Positions 49,088 through 62,102 of a stretch of 64,000 bases of DNA are shown here, piece by piece. Under the pieces are notes generated by a model. The model saw only the letters and a list, made by a program, of their open reading frames with translations. It had not been told where the DNA came from and did no database searches. The position numbers and the translations under genes were made by a program. Each line of letters starts with the position of its first letter. The stretch's first letter is position 1. Source of the stretch: Halictus rubicundus (taxonomy: Eukaryota; Arthropoda; Insecta; Hymenoptera; Halictidae); NCBI RefSeq assembly GCF_050948215.1, contig NC_135152.1, positions 3,258,310 to 3,322,309 of the forward strand, read 5' to 3'.

Positions 49088-50575
49088 ATGGAAGAAAGTT
49101 CGGTATTGTGGATGCTTTCTTTAGTGATGCTAATTGGTTCCTGTATTTCTGGATCGTTGCCTTTAGTCATGAATTTGTCCGAGGTAATTTGTTTGTCACT
49201 GCATGATGGACAGAAGAATAAAAGATCTTTTTTATCGATTATTTTCTGTAATTATCATGCACTTGAACTACTGGTTGCAGATGCTACAAAGAACTCTCCA
49301 TGATCATGAACATCATGAACCTTTAATCTTTCTAGGACAAATTACAACTGACTTCAATACTCGGTGCTGGACTTCTTGTTGGCACTGCGTTAGCTGTGAT
49401 AATACCTGAAGGTATAAGAGCATTGTTTACTGGTGGAGGCAACAACCATCAAGAATTTCACAGTTAGTATTAACAATAGATTAGAATAACAATTATACAG
49501 TTTAATTATTTTGTTCTGCAAACAGTATTAATATATTCTTTAGTTGATAAGTTTGTGCAACCGAACAGTTTTGCTAGCTATTGTATTATGCATTAAACTA
49601 TAGAACAACAAATTACTACGAATTAAATTTTGTTTCTAGTATGGTAGCAAACATACTAAAAATGTTTGAAGTATTTCAGTTTTATTAGGAACAATGCACT
49701 TAGGATTTAAAGTCAATTAAATTACTTGGAAAGGTCAGTGTTGTTTAATTTAATTAATTTATTGTTTTTTATCTTTATCTTTTTAGATGATCCTCACTCC
49801 TTAATAGGCATTAGTTTAATACTTGGTTTTGTATTTATGCTTCTGGTTGATCAGTGCTCAGCTAGAAGAAGCGGAGGAAGAGAAAGAAGTGTTACCGCTA
49901 CATTGGGTCTTGTAGTTCATGCAGCAGCTGATGGAGTTGCATTAGGAGCTGCTGCAACTACATCACAAGCTGATGTAGAAATAATTGTATTTTTAGCGAT
50001 AATGCTGCATAAGGTAAAAAGAATAACAAGCTGTGCTATATTATTTTTATTTAGGATATACAAGAAGTGACACGAAATTGCAGTGAATTTTAAAAATTGA
50101 ATTAATAATCTTCTACAGGCCCCAGCTGCATTTGGTCTTGTATCATTTTTACTTCATGAAGGAGTAGATAGAAAAAAAATAAGTAGGCATCTCTTGGTAT
50201 TCTCTCTTGCTGCGCCTTGCCTTGCTCTTCTAACTTATTTCGGTATTGGGAAGGTAATTGTTTAGTTATAAAAGAACCAACTTTTAAGTTATTTAAATAT
50301 TAACACATTGCAATTACTTCTTGTAGGAAGGAAAAGAAACTCTTAGTAATGTTAATGCAACTGGTTTAGCAATGTTATTTAGTGCAGGCACATTCCTATA
50401 TGTTGCAACTGTGCACGTTCTGCCAGAATTAATGACGAGAAATAGCAACTACACCCATTTACCAACTGGTGACAACATGGCAGTGTCTCCTTCAGGGCTC
50501 AAAGTTAAAGAAATATTAGTTTTAGTGATGGGTTCGTTGTTGCCTTCACTGATTACAACTGGTCATCACCATTGA
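49088..50575 (+). CDS. SLC39A9: ZIP9-type zinc transporter (SLC39A9)
   Basis: Zinc importer of the ZIP family; ZIP9 in other animals works at the Golgi and plasma membrane to move Zn2+ into the cytosol. Exons 49088-49183, 49336-49462, 49787-50013, 50119-50253 and 50327-50575 close in phase and give 277 residues (human 307). Visible features: first membrane segment (LWMLSLVMLIGSCISGSLPL), GAGLLVGTALAVIIPEGIRA, the metal-site helices HAAADGVALGAA and LHKAPAAFGLVSFLLHEG, and late helices FSAGTFLYVATVHVLPEL and ILVLVMGSLLPSLITTGHHH, ending in three histidines. The start ATG is preceded by an A-rich leader. It is divergent from Sik3 and 1.6 kb upstream of Lkb1, on the same strand as Lkb1. Confidence 0.92.
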
Positions 50576-50658
50576 CAAAACCTCCACATAAATGATATAT
50601 TTACGTTTCCATTGTGTACAATATAAAGTATCTCCCTTATCCAAGGGTATAATTTTTT

Positions 50659-50664
50659 AATAAA
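50659..50664 (+). promoter_or_regulatory. Poly(A) signal of the zinc transporter
   Basis: AATAAA 84 bases after the stop codon. Confidence 0.5.
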
Positions 50665-51541
50665 CTTTATGATTTTTATTTAAAATCATGAGGAGATATT
50701 TAAAAAATGTCTGTTTGGACATCTTTTTTAGTAATACAGTAAGTGATACATTCTATGTATTGTATATAATTGTAGAAAGGGCATATCATATAACGATTAT
50801 ACATTTGTATAAATTTGAGAGATAGACATACAGGATACAAATACTGTGTACAATAATATAAAAACATTCAACTGAGTTTCTAACTTTCAGTAATACTTCA
50901 TAAGTATTATTTATTGGTAAACAAATTTTTTATACAAAAAGTGAATGCAAACATTTTTATTCTTATATTACCCCATGCTATTACTAATTCATTATGTTTC
51001 CTAATATGTGTTTACATGAAGTATGTGAAACCATAAAAATGTTTTGTAATTTCACTTGTGTAAAAAATAATACATATATGAAGAGATTTTGCACATGAAG
51101 ACCTATACATACGTACCTATGCATACATACGTTCATACATAAAACTGATTTTATTAATTTGTTATATTCATTTCTGTGCAAATATACAACAAAAGTTTGA
51201 ATAAAAACTATGCCTACTGTGTACATTGTCCTTTCATACAAATCAGCTTTGAATAATCGGAAAAGTTTATTATAGTTATACATCAGAAAATTATGGTGTA
51301 TTCTTTTACATATTAATAAAATCAAGCAAAAGCGAAAGTACTAATAATAATAAATTAGTACTAAAGTACTAATCAATTCGAAAAAAATATATGAATACTG
51401 AAATGTTATGATAAAATACTGGAAAAGAGCAATATTTTTTGAAAACACGAGGGCAATTCATCAATTGGACAATTATTTGTATGTATAAGACAGGTCAAGA
51501 TACTTCCGAATTCGGTCACTATATATAGTATGGTCGATGTA
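50665..51541. other. AT-rich DNA between zinc transporter and Lkb1
   Basis: No gene seen; short microsatellite-like ACATAC repeats near 51105-51135. Confidence 0.4.
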
Positions 51542-52032
51542 CACTGTCGCTCAAAAATATAAAAACAATTGTAATTTTTGTGAATCTATATAATATAAAT
51601 TAATAACACTGAACGATGTTTATTGCTAAATTGAAAGTATGTGCCAATTAGTATCCTTGTCTAGGGGAGTGCTAAACATCTCTCCTTTCATATTACACAT
51701 GTGCCAATTAGTATTACATTTAATAATTACAATCTTAATTAAATAATCTACGTTTTTTAATGTTTTTTTGTTTAATGTCTGCATTAACGTTAATTGAATA
51801 TAGAAATATAATATTTTATAATAATAATTAAAAAAATGATATATGTATATAAATCACTTTCAATTATTATCGGTATATAATATATTTAATTTAATTATTC
51901 GTAGAGTGTGTTTATTATTTAATACAATGAAAGATACATTGCATGAAATGTAATGAAATTCATTAATGATTTTGTAACTATTTGTAGGTAATTGCAATGA
52001 AGAAAGTGTCCGCATACTTTTGAGCGGCAGTG
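51542..52032. mobile_element. Tc1/mariner-type miniature element upstream of Lkb1
   Basis: About 491 bp bounded by TA on both sides. The left end reads CACTGTCGCTCAAAAATATA; the right end read inward on the other strand is CACTGCCGCTCAAAAGTATG followed by CGGACACTT, which resembles Tc1-family terminal repeats. The interior is AT-rich, has no transposase, and contains a 60-bp-spaced direct repeat of GTGCCAATTAGTAT (51641 and 51701). The right end lies about 160 bases from the Lkb1 start codon, so it is in or beside the promoter. Confidence 0.75.
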
Positions 52033-52194
52033 TATGTATGTATTCCGAAACTGAGGTGACGATCCGAATCCTTTGTTATCATAAGCCGTGGCCGCATACA
52101 GCTGTAATTCACAACAATGGTGGTGCCGGTCGTGTTTTAGGTTAAAGTTGCGTGGCTTCGAGTAACAGTTTAGTCCAATTTAGAGTTGTGAAAA

Positions 52195-55100
52195 ATGGAC
52201 AATAGGATCACAATATGTGACCCGGATGAAGAAGAAATCGACGATGGAATATTTCAAGATATCGAGCCAGTCACGTGGATTAACGATGATCCGAACTACG
52301 ATTTGGATGAAGTCAACATGTTCTTCCATAGGGTGGATTCTGATCAGATTATATACGAAGAGAAAAAGAAAAAATGTAAATTTATTGGTAAATATGTTAT
52401 GGGTGATGTTCTTGGTGAAGGTAGTTACGGAAAGGTGAAAGAAGTGCTGGACTCAGAGACACTTTGTCGTAGAGCTGTGAAAATTTTAAAAAGGAAGAAA
52501 CTTCGTAGAATCCCGAATGGAGAGCTTAACGTTCAACGGTACGGTTAATCAATTTTCATATTCTTCCAGAACAGCTTTCTATTTCGATTACAAAGTTCAT
52601 TATGAAACACTTTCAATCATTTACACTATGTACTAGATCGGTGTGCATGAAATGCCTTTTTCAATGAAATGTCAAACTGATGTAATACTTTTCGACTATC
52701 ATACATTTGATAGAGATATTTCTCATGTTCTTTTTTTTATCTAATAGTCAAGTATCATCATTATTACAGTCTTTGTAAATATTAAAAGTATTCAAGACAG
52801 AAAAAAAAACTCTTCATGTTTTGTGTCTCTCTTTTACAGAGAAATTATTTTATGAAAACTAATATGAAAGCATGAGAAATGTATATTTGACATGTTTCTA
52901 AAATTATGTTTTTCTCTTATGCGTGTACGACAAACTACTTAACTTAGTTGAGAGATATAATGCATAAATTATCCAATGTTGCGTTGATCTAGCAAGCTAA
53001 TAATCAAGAAAATGACAAATCATATACACCAATTTAACATACCAAGCTTAATGTATTATTTAAAAGTCAAATACATAAGAGACTGGTTTCACGAGTACTG
53101 TATTATTATAATAAAAACAAATGTACAAGAAATTATAATAATATATGCAATGAAAATATCTAAAGAATTTTGTAAATTAAATATTATAAATAGAAAACTA
53201 TAGTATATCTTATACATATCACAAAAATATTATCGAACAAGATTTTATAACAAAAAACAAATTTTACATAGTAGAACTCTTAATCTACACTTTTTTTTAA
53301 AAGACAACATTTATGTTTGAAAAGAACACATGCTTTTGTTTTTAAATTATATACATATATATATAAACATAATTAGTTCCTATAATTCTAAATACTATTT
53401 GTTCACATTCGTTAACAGGGAGATAAAACTATTAAGGATATTAAAACATAAGAATGTAATTAACCTTGTAGATGTTTTATATAATGATGAAAAGGAGAAG
53501 ATGTACCTAGTTATGGAATTTTGTGTATGTGGATTACAGGTAAATTTTAAAAGCCTTATACGGTTTATTTTAGAATGCATCACGCATATATACATTTGCA
53601 CAAATTGATATTCTATTTCTTCCAAGCAGTTAATATTTTAATCATGATATTACGAAGGGTAGAGCTTCCAAAAAGAAACACCTACATTTTTGTTATTTAT
53701 GGTTGTATAAAAATACTTCTTAGGATAACATTATCCTTTTTTAATAAGAAACATGTAGCAAGAGAACGACTTTTCACTGGGGTGACAGACTGATCATTCC
53801 CTATAGGAAAGTATTCAAGCCAATAATCCATTAGTATAAAAGATATTTTAATTTGAACATCCAGCAAGACTGTAAGGAATATGTATTTGAATATCGATTT
53901 TAGTAAGGTAAATTAATGGATTTTTACAGAGGTAGTTAATGCTTTTTTTGTGTGGAATAGAAAAAAATTATATGGTTTTATTTGAAATCTTGTGAAAAAA
54001 TTGTCCTTGTTAACAAATTTTTCAATACATCTATATCCAAAATATTGTGATAAGATTTTTGTATAACCATAAAGTAACAAAGATATTTAAGTGTTCCTCC
54101 TTAAGTGCAACATCCTATATAATTAATTCAAAAGATGAAGGTTATTTTTAATACTGTTTTTTTTTTTGTAACAAATGTTACTCGAATAATAACTGCAATA
54201 ATAATTCTTCATTCTATAGACCTATATATTTGGGAAGGACATTATTTCATGCAATTGTTCTGTGGAACAAAAGTCTGCATGGAATTGATATCAATTCGAT
54301 CTCTATTTATTAGATCTTTTACAGGATATGTTAGGAAGCACACCTCTTAAAAAGCTTCCTCTTTGGCAAGCACATGACTATTTCTGTCAGTTGTTGGATG
54401 GTTTAGAATACCTTTACAGTAAAGGAATAGTACACAAAGATATAAAACCAGGAAATTTGTTGCTGGCTTTAGATGGCACTTTAAAGATTAGTGATTTTGG
54501 AGTTGCTGAGGTACATAGGCAACTTATTTTGTGATTTCTAAAGTAATCCTTTATATTTTATTTTCTATTGTTTTATATTTTTATGTTTTAATATCAGGCG
54601 TTAGACATGTTTTCCGAAGATGACATATGTAAGATGGGACAAGGGTCACCAGCATTTCAGCCTCCTGAAATTGCAAATGGCTGTGAAACGTTTTCTGGTT
54701 TTAAGGTAGACATATGGAGCAGCGGTGTTACACTGTAAGTGCGCTTCTATTTACGTGTAAATATAATAAATAGAAGTGTGCGAGCACCCAAAAATGTTGT
54801 GTACCTAATATTTGGAACAAGTCAGAAAAGCATGGGGTCGAGACGAGTCATGTTCTCCAAATTTTCAAGAACCTGTCCCGACCCGTCCATTCGGATTTTT
54901 GTACACATCTAGCCAATATAACAACTGAGCTCATTCCTTTAAAGATAATATAAATTCTTGCCTTTTTCCTAGGTACAATATAACAACAGGTCAATATCCT
55001 TTCCAAGGCGATAATATTTATAAATTATATGAGAATATAGGAAAAGGTGAATATACAATACCTGAAGAAGTAGAAGAGCCTTTGAGATCACTCATACACG

Positions 55101-56544
55101 GAATGTTACAAAAAGATTCAGATAAAAGATTTAATTTACAACAAGTTAGAAAGCATCCATGGACTATATGCAGGCATCCTAGAACACAAGAAGAAGTGCC
55201 TATACCTCCTCTTAAAGGACATAAATGGCACAGTATGACCGTACTACCGTACCTGATGGAATATCATTACGGAGGTGACGACAATCCTACGTATTACACC
55301 GAACATCAACTAAATGGTATGCAATCTTTTAACAGTTCTTATTTTGCATCATGCAGTATGGTATTAAAATTGTGTATTAAAGCTTAAACATTCATGTTAT
55401 CATTATATTTAATATTGTATGTGTATTTAACTAATACAAAGGTAAGATAAACGCATTAAACCTTGCATGAATGGAACTATGTAAAAAAGAGTGTAAGAAT
55501 CTTTGATATTGATACACATTTGACGCTTAATATATTATTGTTGAAAAATAGCATTTGCGTGATAGATTGTTACTTACATATTGTTACGATTAGAAAAATA
55601 ATATTATTTAGTGGTTATATGTGATTTGTTTATTTTGTATTTATCGATTATGTTTTAACAATGAAGGAACAGAGTATTTGCATGGAAATTTTTGTAAATT
55701 AAAATTTCTAGAGTATACTTTATTATTGTAGGAAGAAACCGATTCTGAACAGATAAGAAATAATTATTATGTTTACTAAAAGAACATTACATTGAATCCA
55801 GTTTCTTATTATGCACAAAAAATATTACTTGAAAACTACAATCAACGTAAATTTTAATCATAAAAACAGAAAAGCATATAGACAATTCAATAAAATATAG
55901 CTTTTGCTTTTCAGATTCTAAACGGAATAATGAAAAATCTTTTTCAAATCGACTACTTGTATTCTTATCAAAGACATGCACCATTCTGTAACAATGACAC
56001 ACTTATATCTACCTATGATGTTGCGAGCTGACAAAAACGGGTACTCTCTATATAGTGTATACCCTGTTTTGCCCCTTTATAAAATTTAAAACTTCGCATA
56101 AAGCAATTATTGTATTGATATCTTCAACCAAACAATGTTTGCTTCTATTAATTTTATGCCTTAGCTTTTGCAATGCTTTATGCACATAGTAAATCATAAG
56201 CAGTAACATTTAATTTGTATTTTATAAATATTATTTATTATCATATTGTAGCGTTGCATGATCAAGCATAGTTGTCAATTTTACTTACATACTTAGGATT
56301 AGATTTTTAAAAAGGTTTACTAATAATAACCCTTAAAACGAAAGTATGTAACAGATATTAACTGAATTCGTTTTCTTATACAGAGGAAAAAAGGCATCAA
56401 GAAATGGATAGAACCAGTGAAGACCAAAAAACTACATGGAATAGTCACAACAGCAAATCGAATTCACATCAGAGTAAACGAAGATGGCGTAAACCAATTT
56501 CATGCATTAGCGTTAAAAAATTTCCATCTTGCAAGCCATCGTGA
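52195..56544 (+). CDS. Lkb1: Lkb1/STK11, master kinase of the AMPK family
   Basis: Ser/Thr kinase that activates AMPK and AMPK-related kinases such as SIKs; works with STRAD and MO25 and controls polarity and energy balance. Exons 52195-52538, 53419-53539, 54325-54510, 54598-54734, 54973-55316 and 56384-56544, all phases closing, 430 residues (human 433). Kinase motifs: GEGSYGKV 74-81, catalytic K96, HKDIKPGN 192-199, DFG 212-214, QGSPAFQPPEIANG and GFKVDIWSSGVTLYNITTG. The tail PLKGHKWHSMTVLPYLMEYH matches the LKB1 C-lobe flank. The last exon is separated by a 1.07-kb intron and gives a basic C-terminus ending KKFPSCKPS. This matches in position the LKB1 tail with its phosphorylation site and the prenylated cysteine four residues from the end. 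Without splicing, exon 5 would read through to a stop at 55387 and lose this tail. Intron 4 holds a foldback element. Confidence 0.94.
52539..53418 (+). other. Lkb1 intron 1
   Basis: 880 bp, AT-rich, no further feature recognised. Confidence 0.6.
53540..54324 (+). other. Lkb1 intron 2
   Basis: 785 bp, AT-rich, no further feature recognised; short frames in it are not supported. Confidence 0.6.
54772..54910. mobile_element. Intronic foldback element, copy D (Lkb1 intron)
   Basis: About 139 bp in the 238-bp intron 4. Left end GAAGTGTGCGAGCACCCAAA then AATGTTGTG; right end CCGTCCATTCGGATTTTTGT then ACACATC. It is the most diverged copy. Flanks AATATAATAAAT and AATATAACAACT are similar but displaced by a few bases, so the target duplication is uncertain. 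Confidence 0.65.
55317..56383 (+). other. Lkb1 intron 5 (1.07 kb)
   Basis: Donor AATG|GTATGC, acceptor TTATACAG. AT-rich with several AATAAA-like words after 55387, so an alternative short 3' end (retained intron, stop at 55387) is conceivable. Confidence 0.55.
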
Positions 56545-56809
56545 TTTGTCTTGTTGCCACGCTTATTTTTTAATTATATATTTTCCTGACTATGTCAGCA
56601 TACAATATTTCTCTGCAGTGGAGATGACTGAGAGTCTAATAACGCGCTGAAACGCTAGGACAGTTTACCTAGACGCAGCTCGAATTGAGTATAAAATTTG
56701 AACTAATTCAAAAGCATTAAATGTAAACATTTGTGATATTAATATTAAATAGTCGTAGTAGATAATTCGTCATGCCCTACTAATTATGAGGTTAATCACT
56801 CGAAGTCCA

Positions 56810-56815
56810 AATAAA
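56810..56815 (+). promoter_or_regulatory. Poly(A) signal of Lkb1
   Basis: AATAAA 266 bases after the last-exon stop, followed by a GT-rich stretch (TTTGTGTGCC). Confidence 0.5.
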
Positions 56816-58269
56816 GTGATTTTCCTTTGTGTGCCATAATGAAGATACAGTTGTTAAGGGATCTGTTGTTAAAAATTTTGTGTACAACCTTCTCTTTTTC
56901 CGTATTTTGTTAACATAAATGATAAAAAGAAATCAATTAAAATTGCAGCACAGAAATTTATTAAACTTGTTTTTAATATTAAGTCTTACGTTCGTGTACG
57001 AGTTTTGATTAAATGCACACCATTAGTGAAATTAAAATATATAGCTCTCGAAGAAATGGGTATTTTATTAATTTCGACATTATTAACAAAAATATTTATA
57101 GTCTTTTTAATCTTAAAGCAAGAATAAGGACTATTGTTCATTAAAGGAAAGCCTTTGCCCTTCTCAGTGCTTGTAAGTCAGACTCGTTTATGTACTAACA
57201 AAGTATTTCTAAAATAAGAACACTGTGTAAGAAGAAGGACAAAGATTCAGATTATTCGAGCGTGTAAGTTTGCTTGGTGCTGGTTGATATAAAATACAAG
57301 TCACAAATATTGTTTTTAACCAATAATGAAAACTTTTCTCCAGTGTATGTACATGTTAAGAATATTTTCTATATTATTGTTATTTAGAAACGGGGAAAAA
57401 ACATGATCTGTGTTTATACACTTTGCATATGTAAAATAGTATTATCTTTACGAGACAATTTGCGAACACTTAACACAGTGCTTGTAACATGACTTAACAC
57501 GTAACAGGTATTGATTCGCGTATGATACGAGAATATAAGGATTGTTTACATACATACTTACAATAGATATTATTCAGGCGTACTTGAGTATTATTAAGGA
57601 TAAACATGATATTGTTGATGTATCTGCGTTCTAAACTTCGTACTAAGCGTTCCAAATTTATGCTTTAAACTTCTATAAAATATTATCAATGTGGTGTGAT
57701 AAACCTGGCATACATTATCTTTCTACGCGAACATGTTACACACATGTACTTCAAATACGAATTGTAAATTTAAGAATTTTTGAAACGAACAACAAGGTAA
57801 CGTGTGTTCAACCAATTCATTTGAAACAAAAATGCATTGTATACTTGTCACGCTTCCACGCCAGGATTATTTATTTCATAAAGAATATATTATTAATGAC
57901 TAAAGAAGAATAGACGTTACAATATATCAAAAATAAGAAAACTATTCTGTTTAGGGTAAGTGAAGATCGAATATGGTATCCGAATCGATATTATTTTAAA
58001 TATCCTCATTTTGTCGACATAATTTCCATAGAAAGAAGATCCTAAAAACATGTTATAAAATTACGTATCACGCGAAATTTGAGGTATAGCATGTATGAAA
58101 TATATAAATTGTTCTTTCCTTGGAGGAAGTAAGGTGCCTAAATACTGCCAAGTACTCAAAGCACATGGAAAATAGTCATACATTTTCTGATTGTACATAT
58201 TATATATAATAATATGTTATATATAATATAATATAAGGTATACATATATACAATATACTACGTATGTAT

Positions 58270-58332
<63 letters not shown>

Positions 58333-59840
58333 TATATGCTATCTTTATCTTTGTGTAAATTAAAGTAAAGGAAAAGGAATTATAATTGCGGTCACTGGCA
58401 CGAACAAGAACAAAGAAAAATAACGTAATAGGGAATAGATGTTTATATCAGATTTATGTGATAATCTAAATCTTGTTTTTCTTTTGTAAAGTCTTTTTAC
58501 TGTTGATCGCAAAAGTTACAGAGCAGCAGCATATGGAACGTTAAATAAGATATGAATAATTTTATGATGAAGTAAATCATGTATATTGATGGTACGTCAT
58601 AACGAAATTTGTATACTACGCTATTAATTTTTTTACTTACCATATTTTTCAAATCTAGAGGATCTACAATATAACATTAAAGAAACGAATAAGAAATCTA
58701 AAAAAGAGGACTTATACACAAAAATATATGCGCATTATTTTTATATATATTCATAGTAAATTACGTTCCCCAATATCTTTTAATACGTATGTATACACGT
58801 TTGTATATATATATATGTATTTATACACATACATGAATGTGCATACACGTTTAATACGTACGTTCAAATTTATTCCTTCGTGATTTTAATCGTTGAATTA
58901 TATAAGTATCATAAAAGTGATCCTAATAGATTAATCTCCCAAAAATTTTAAATTATTACAATGGTTGCTTAGACTTTACTGTTACTTTAAATATATTATG
59001 AATTTCTCACACAGAAAGGTTGCCAATTTCGTTAACAAATTGTTTATTGCAGCCTTAATTACGGTTAGTTCTTAACTTAAATCAGTTGCATACATCCTAA
59101 TCACATTTTTATTATAATAATTACAAAGTTTTAAACGCACATAATAAAAGAAGATTATTTGTAACATTTGCAAACTTGAGATATATTATCGCAAGGCACT
59201 ATAAATTGAAAAGACTATCTGTATAAAAATTGTATATTACTGTATAGGATTACAAATGTTTGCTGTAGAACATGTACTCGTAGATTGTGATCTGTGCTAC
59301 ATGTAAATGTTTGGTTTTTCTCATTTCTTTTACGTTTTTCTTAGAATAGATGCATTCAAAATGTGCTGTTTGGAATTATACGTATACTTTATACTTAGAT
59401 GAAATTACATTATACATATATATATACAAAAATTGTTTTGCTTATAAAAGTGTAAATATAGATGTGAATTGTAAGTTAGATGTATAATGCAGCCATATTC
59501 ATTTCAAAATATGAAAACAAAAATAATACAGAATAATAATTTCAAATAAGTTATGTTCTGAATTTTTCAAAACCCAAACGAGTAATTTAAATTATATATT
59601 AACCATTTAGGATACAGAGGATATGTTTCAAATAAAAACAACATTATATGTACGATATGGTTAATTTATAACAACACAATTGAAAGATATAAGTTTATTA
59701 TTGCAGTATGTTAATACAGAGATATGATCCTCGTTACATTATTTATCGAACATAAGAGGAAGTTTAGCATATTGTGTAACTTCCCTTTTAAGCAATTTAA
59801 TGTTATATACAACCATCAAATTGAATAATTTGCGTTAAGT
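56816..59840. other. AT-rich gene-free DNA after Lkb1
   Basis: No supported coding frame. Contains a TA microsatellite (58273-58324) and other short TA-rich runs. Confidence 0.5.
58273..58324. repeat. (TA)n microsatellite
   Basis: About 26 uninterrupted TA units followed by a short (CA)n. Confidence 0.9.
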
Positions 59841-60557
59841 GTGCATAAAAGGTTTCTCCCCACCGAATTTGATAAAATTTAAATATGTTGTAAAACTCAA
59901 CATTCTGAACATTTTCCTATACATGTAACTGCCGCTCAACCTTAGTTTCCGAGATATTCGCGAAAAACTGCAGTTTTTACTACAATGAATTTTGCCTAAA
60001 CTCATTTTGAAATTTAGTTTAATGAAAACAAAGAACAACAAAGTAACTCGAGTTTTGAACATTTTCCGATTCAAATTTAAATGAATTTCAGAGTGAGTTT
60101 GTGTTAGATTTTCGAGGTGGGGGTGCAGGGAGAGAAAAAAACTCCCTCGCCCTAAAGAATATCAATTTTTATGATATCGTTGCTGGGCTAAATTTGATCT
60201 AAAACTACTAAAAAAACATAAAAGTCTGTAATTTTTAGTAAAGTTAAAATTCATCATCAAAACCTTCATTATCATTTGTTGTGAAAAGTTCACGCGGTAT
60301 ATAAATCGTTTGATGATCGTCGTAATATATCTATAGAAACAGTTGATGAGCGGTCGCACCATACTGACACATACGCACGCCTCGAACGTGCACGCATAAG
60401 TAAAATACAATGTGGTAGTAGCTGCAGTTTTACGCAAATATCTCATAAATTAAGGCTGAGCGGTGGGTATATGTATAGGAAACAGTTGTTCAGAATGTTG
60501 AGTTTTACAACATATCTAAATTTTACCAAAATGGGTGGGAAGGAATCTTTTATGCAC
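59841..60557. mobile_element. Non-autonomous element with ~105-160 bp inverted repeats
   Basis: Outer ends are GTGCATAAAAG facing inward on both sides. The arms share, in order, ATGTTGTAAAACTCAACATT, CTGAACA, TTTCCTATACAT, CCGCTCA and further in GAGATATT.GCG.AAAACTGCAG, so pairing extends over at least 105 and perhaps 160 bases. The interior (about 400 bp) has only a 94-codon minus frame with no transposase resemblance. Confidence 0.75.
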
Positions 60558-62102
60558 AATTACCTAATTTTTAAATTATTACACGACGCATAAATGTACT
60601 ATCATAAAACTATAATTTAACATTACTAACATGTTAGCCAATTACAGATTAAAACTTTTAAACTATCTGAAATCAGAACATTATATGTCATATTCTTCCA
60701 GATGATATATAGTTGAAGAATATCTTTCTTTAACGATAAAATAAATACTAGTATACGTAGTATATTTAGTACGTTTGGAATGATTTCATAATAATTCTCA
60801 TCAAAGATACTTCTAAGACCCAAGAGGTACTAATTAGCCTACTAACACCAGTCAACCAAATACATACATACATTTACAACAAGAATTACAATAAACTTCT
60901 GAGATAGTAATAGTCACACAGCAAATAGTTATATGGATGTACAATACATACAAATGGAGGCATAAAAATATATGTTTACAATATGTATAATAATCTAAAT
61001 TTTCTGATAAATAAATAGTTGTGGCAATAATTATAAAAGTTATTTTTATTGGTAACGGAACGGATCTATATCACTATAAAATAAAAATAATAAATTAAAG
61101 CAAATATATTTGCTGTATATATATATATATTTATATATATTCCTGCAACTTGCAGAAATAAATTTCATGTCTCTGTAGACAAAAATGTATCACTACTACT
61201 TCACATTTACATACTATCATCGAATTGAAAACAATTTGTTAAAGCGATCACAACATAAGGAAAATTTTTAATAGTTGTGCAGTTATATACTGCAAAAAGA
61301 AATTATACCATTCGGTTATTATATTTTCTCCTTTTTACATTTCAACTGTACATCTGTAATACAATTTTCTTTAAATTGTGAAGTTTCCTTGGAAGCTACT
61401 CATGTACAGTAACGCTTCAGAAGATTCGAATATTATACCTTCATCAAATTTGAATATAAAATTTACTTTCCATTTTTAGACAACACTAGATTGCAATGTA
61501 CGATAACCAAAATTTCAAAGTAGTGCCATGCTATTATACCTACGTGATAACTATTAATGCTTTGGTAGTAAAACTTATTACTGAAACAGTGCGGCAATAA
61601 AATATTGTATTATAAGTGTAACTAAATGTTATCCAAATAATGATATGTTTGAAATTTGTAAAATCGTTACCTGCGAACCTTTTGAAGAGTTACTGTAATA
61701 AATCATCCTCGATTGAAAGTTCCCAACAAAATACCGGAAAATTAAAATAAGTATTGAATTGAAATAATACTGAATTAATAAACTAATACTGAATTTTTTC
61801 GATTGCATCATATTCAACATATTCTAGCATTACTTTGAAAAAAATATGTCAAGAAATGCAAATGGTTTGTCGAAAGCATAAAAAAATATTTTTATGAACT
61901 TTACAAATAATTTAAATGCTTTTCTTACTTCCCTCTACAACACGTATATAGCTTGTAACAATAACTGTTTTTTTGAAACTCATTTACCTTTAACCGGCAT
62001 TTAAATGCAAATCGGTCGATTGCTCAATATATATTGTTTTTCAGTAAACGACATCTAATTCATGTCTACATAAATAATTACAATTTCTTAATTAATTACT
62101 CA
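60558..62102. other. AT-rich DNA before the NSF 3' end
   Basis: No gene seen; TA-rich run near 61117-61142. Probably includes the NSF 3' UTR on the minus strand. Confidence 0.4.

Noticed and set aside
56417..56650. 77-codon frame at the Lkb1 last exon
   Set aside because: Different frame from the one that splices in phase and matches the LKB1 C-terminus.
60162..60446. 94-codon minus frame inside the 59.8-60.6 kb element
   Set aside because: No resemblance to a transposase; lies in the interior of a non-autonomous element.
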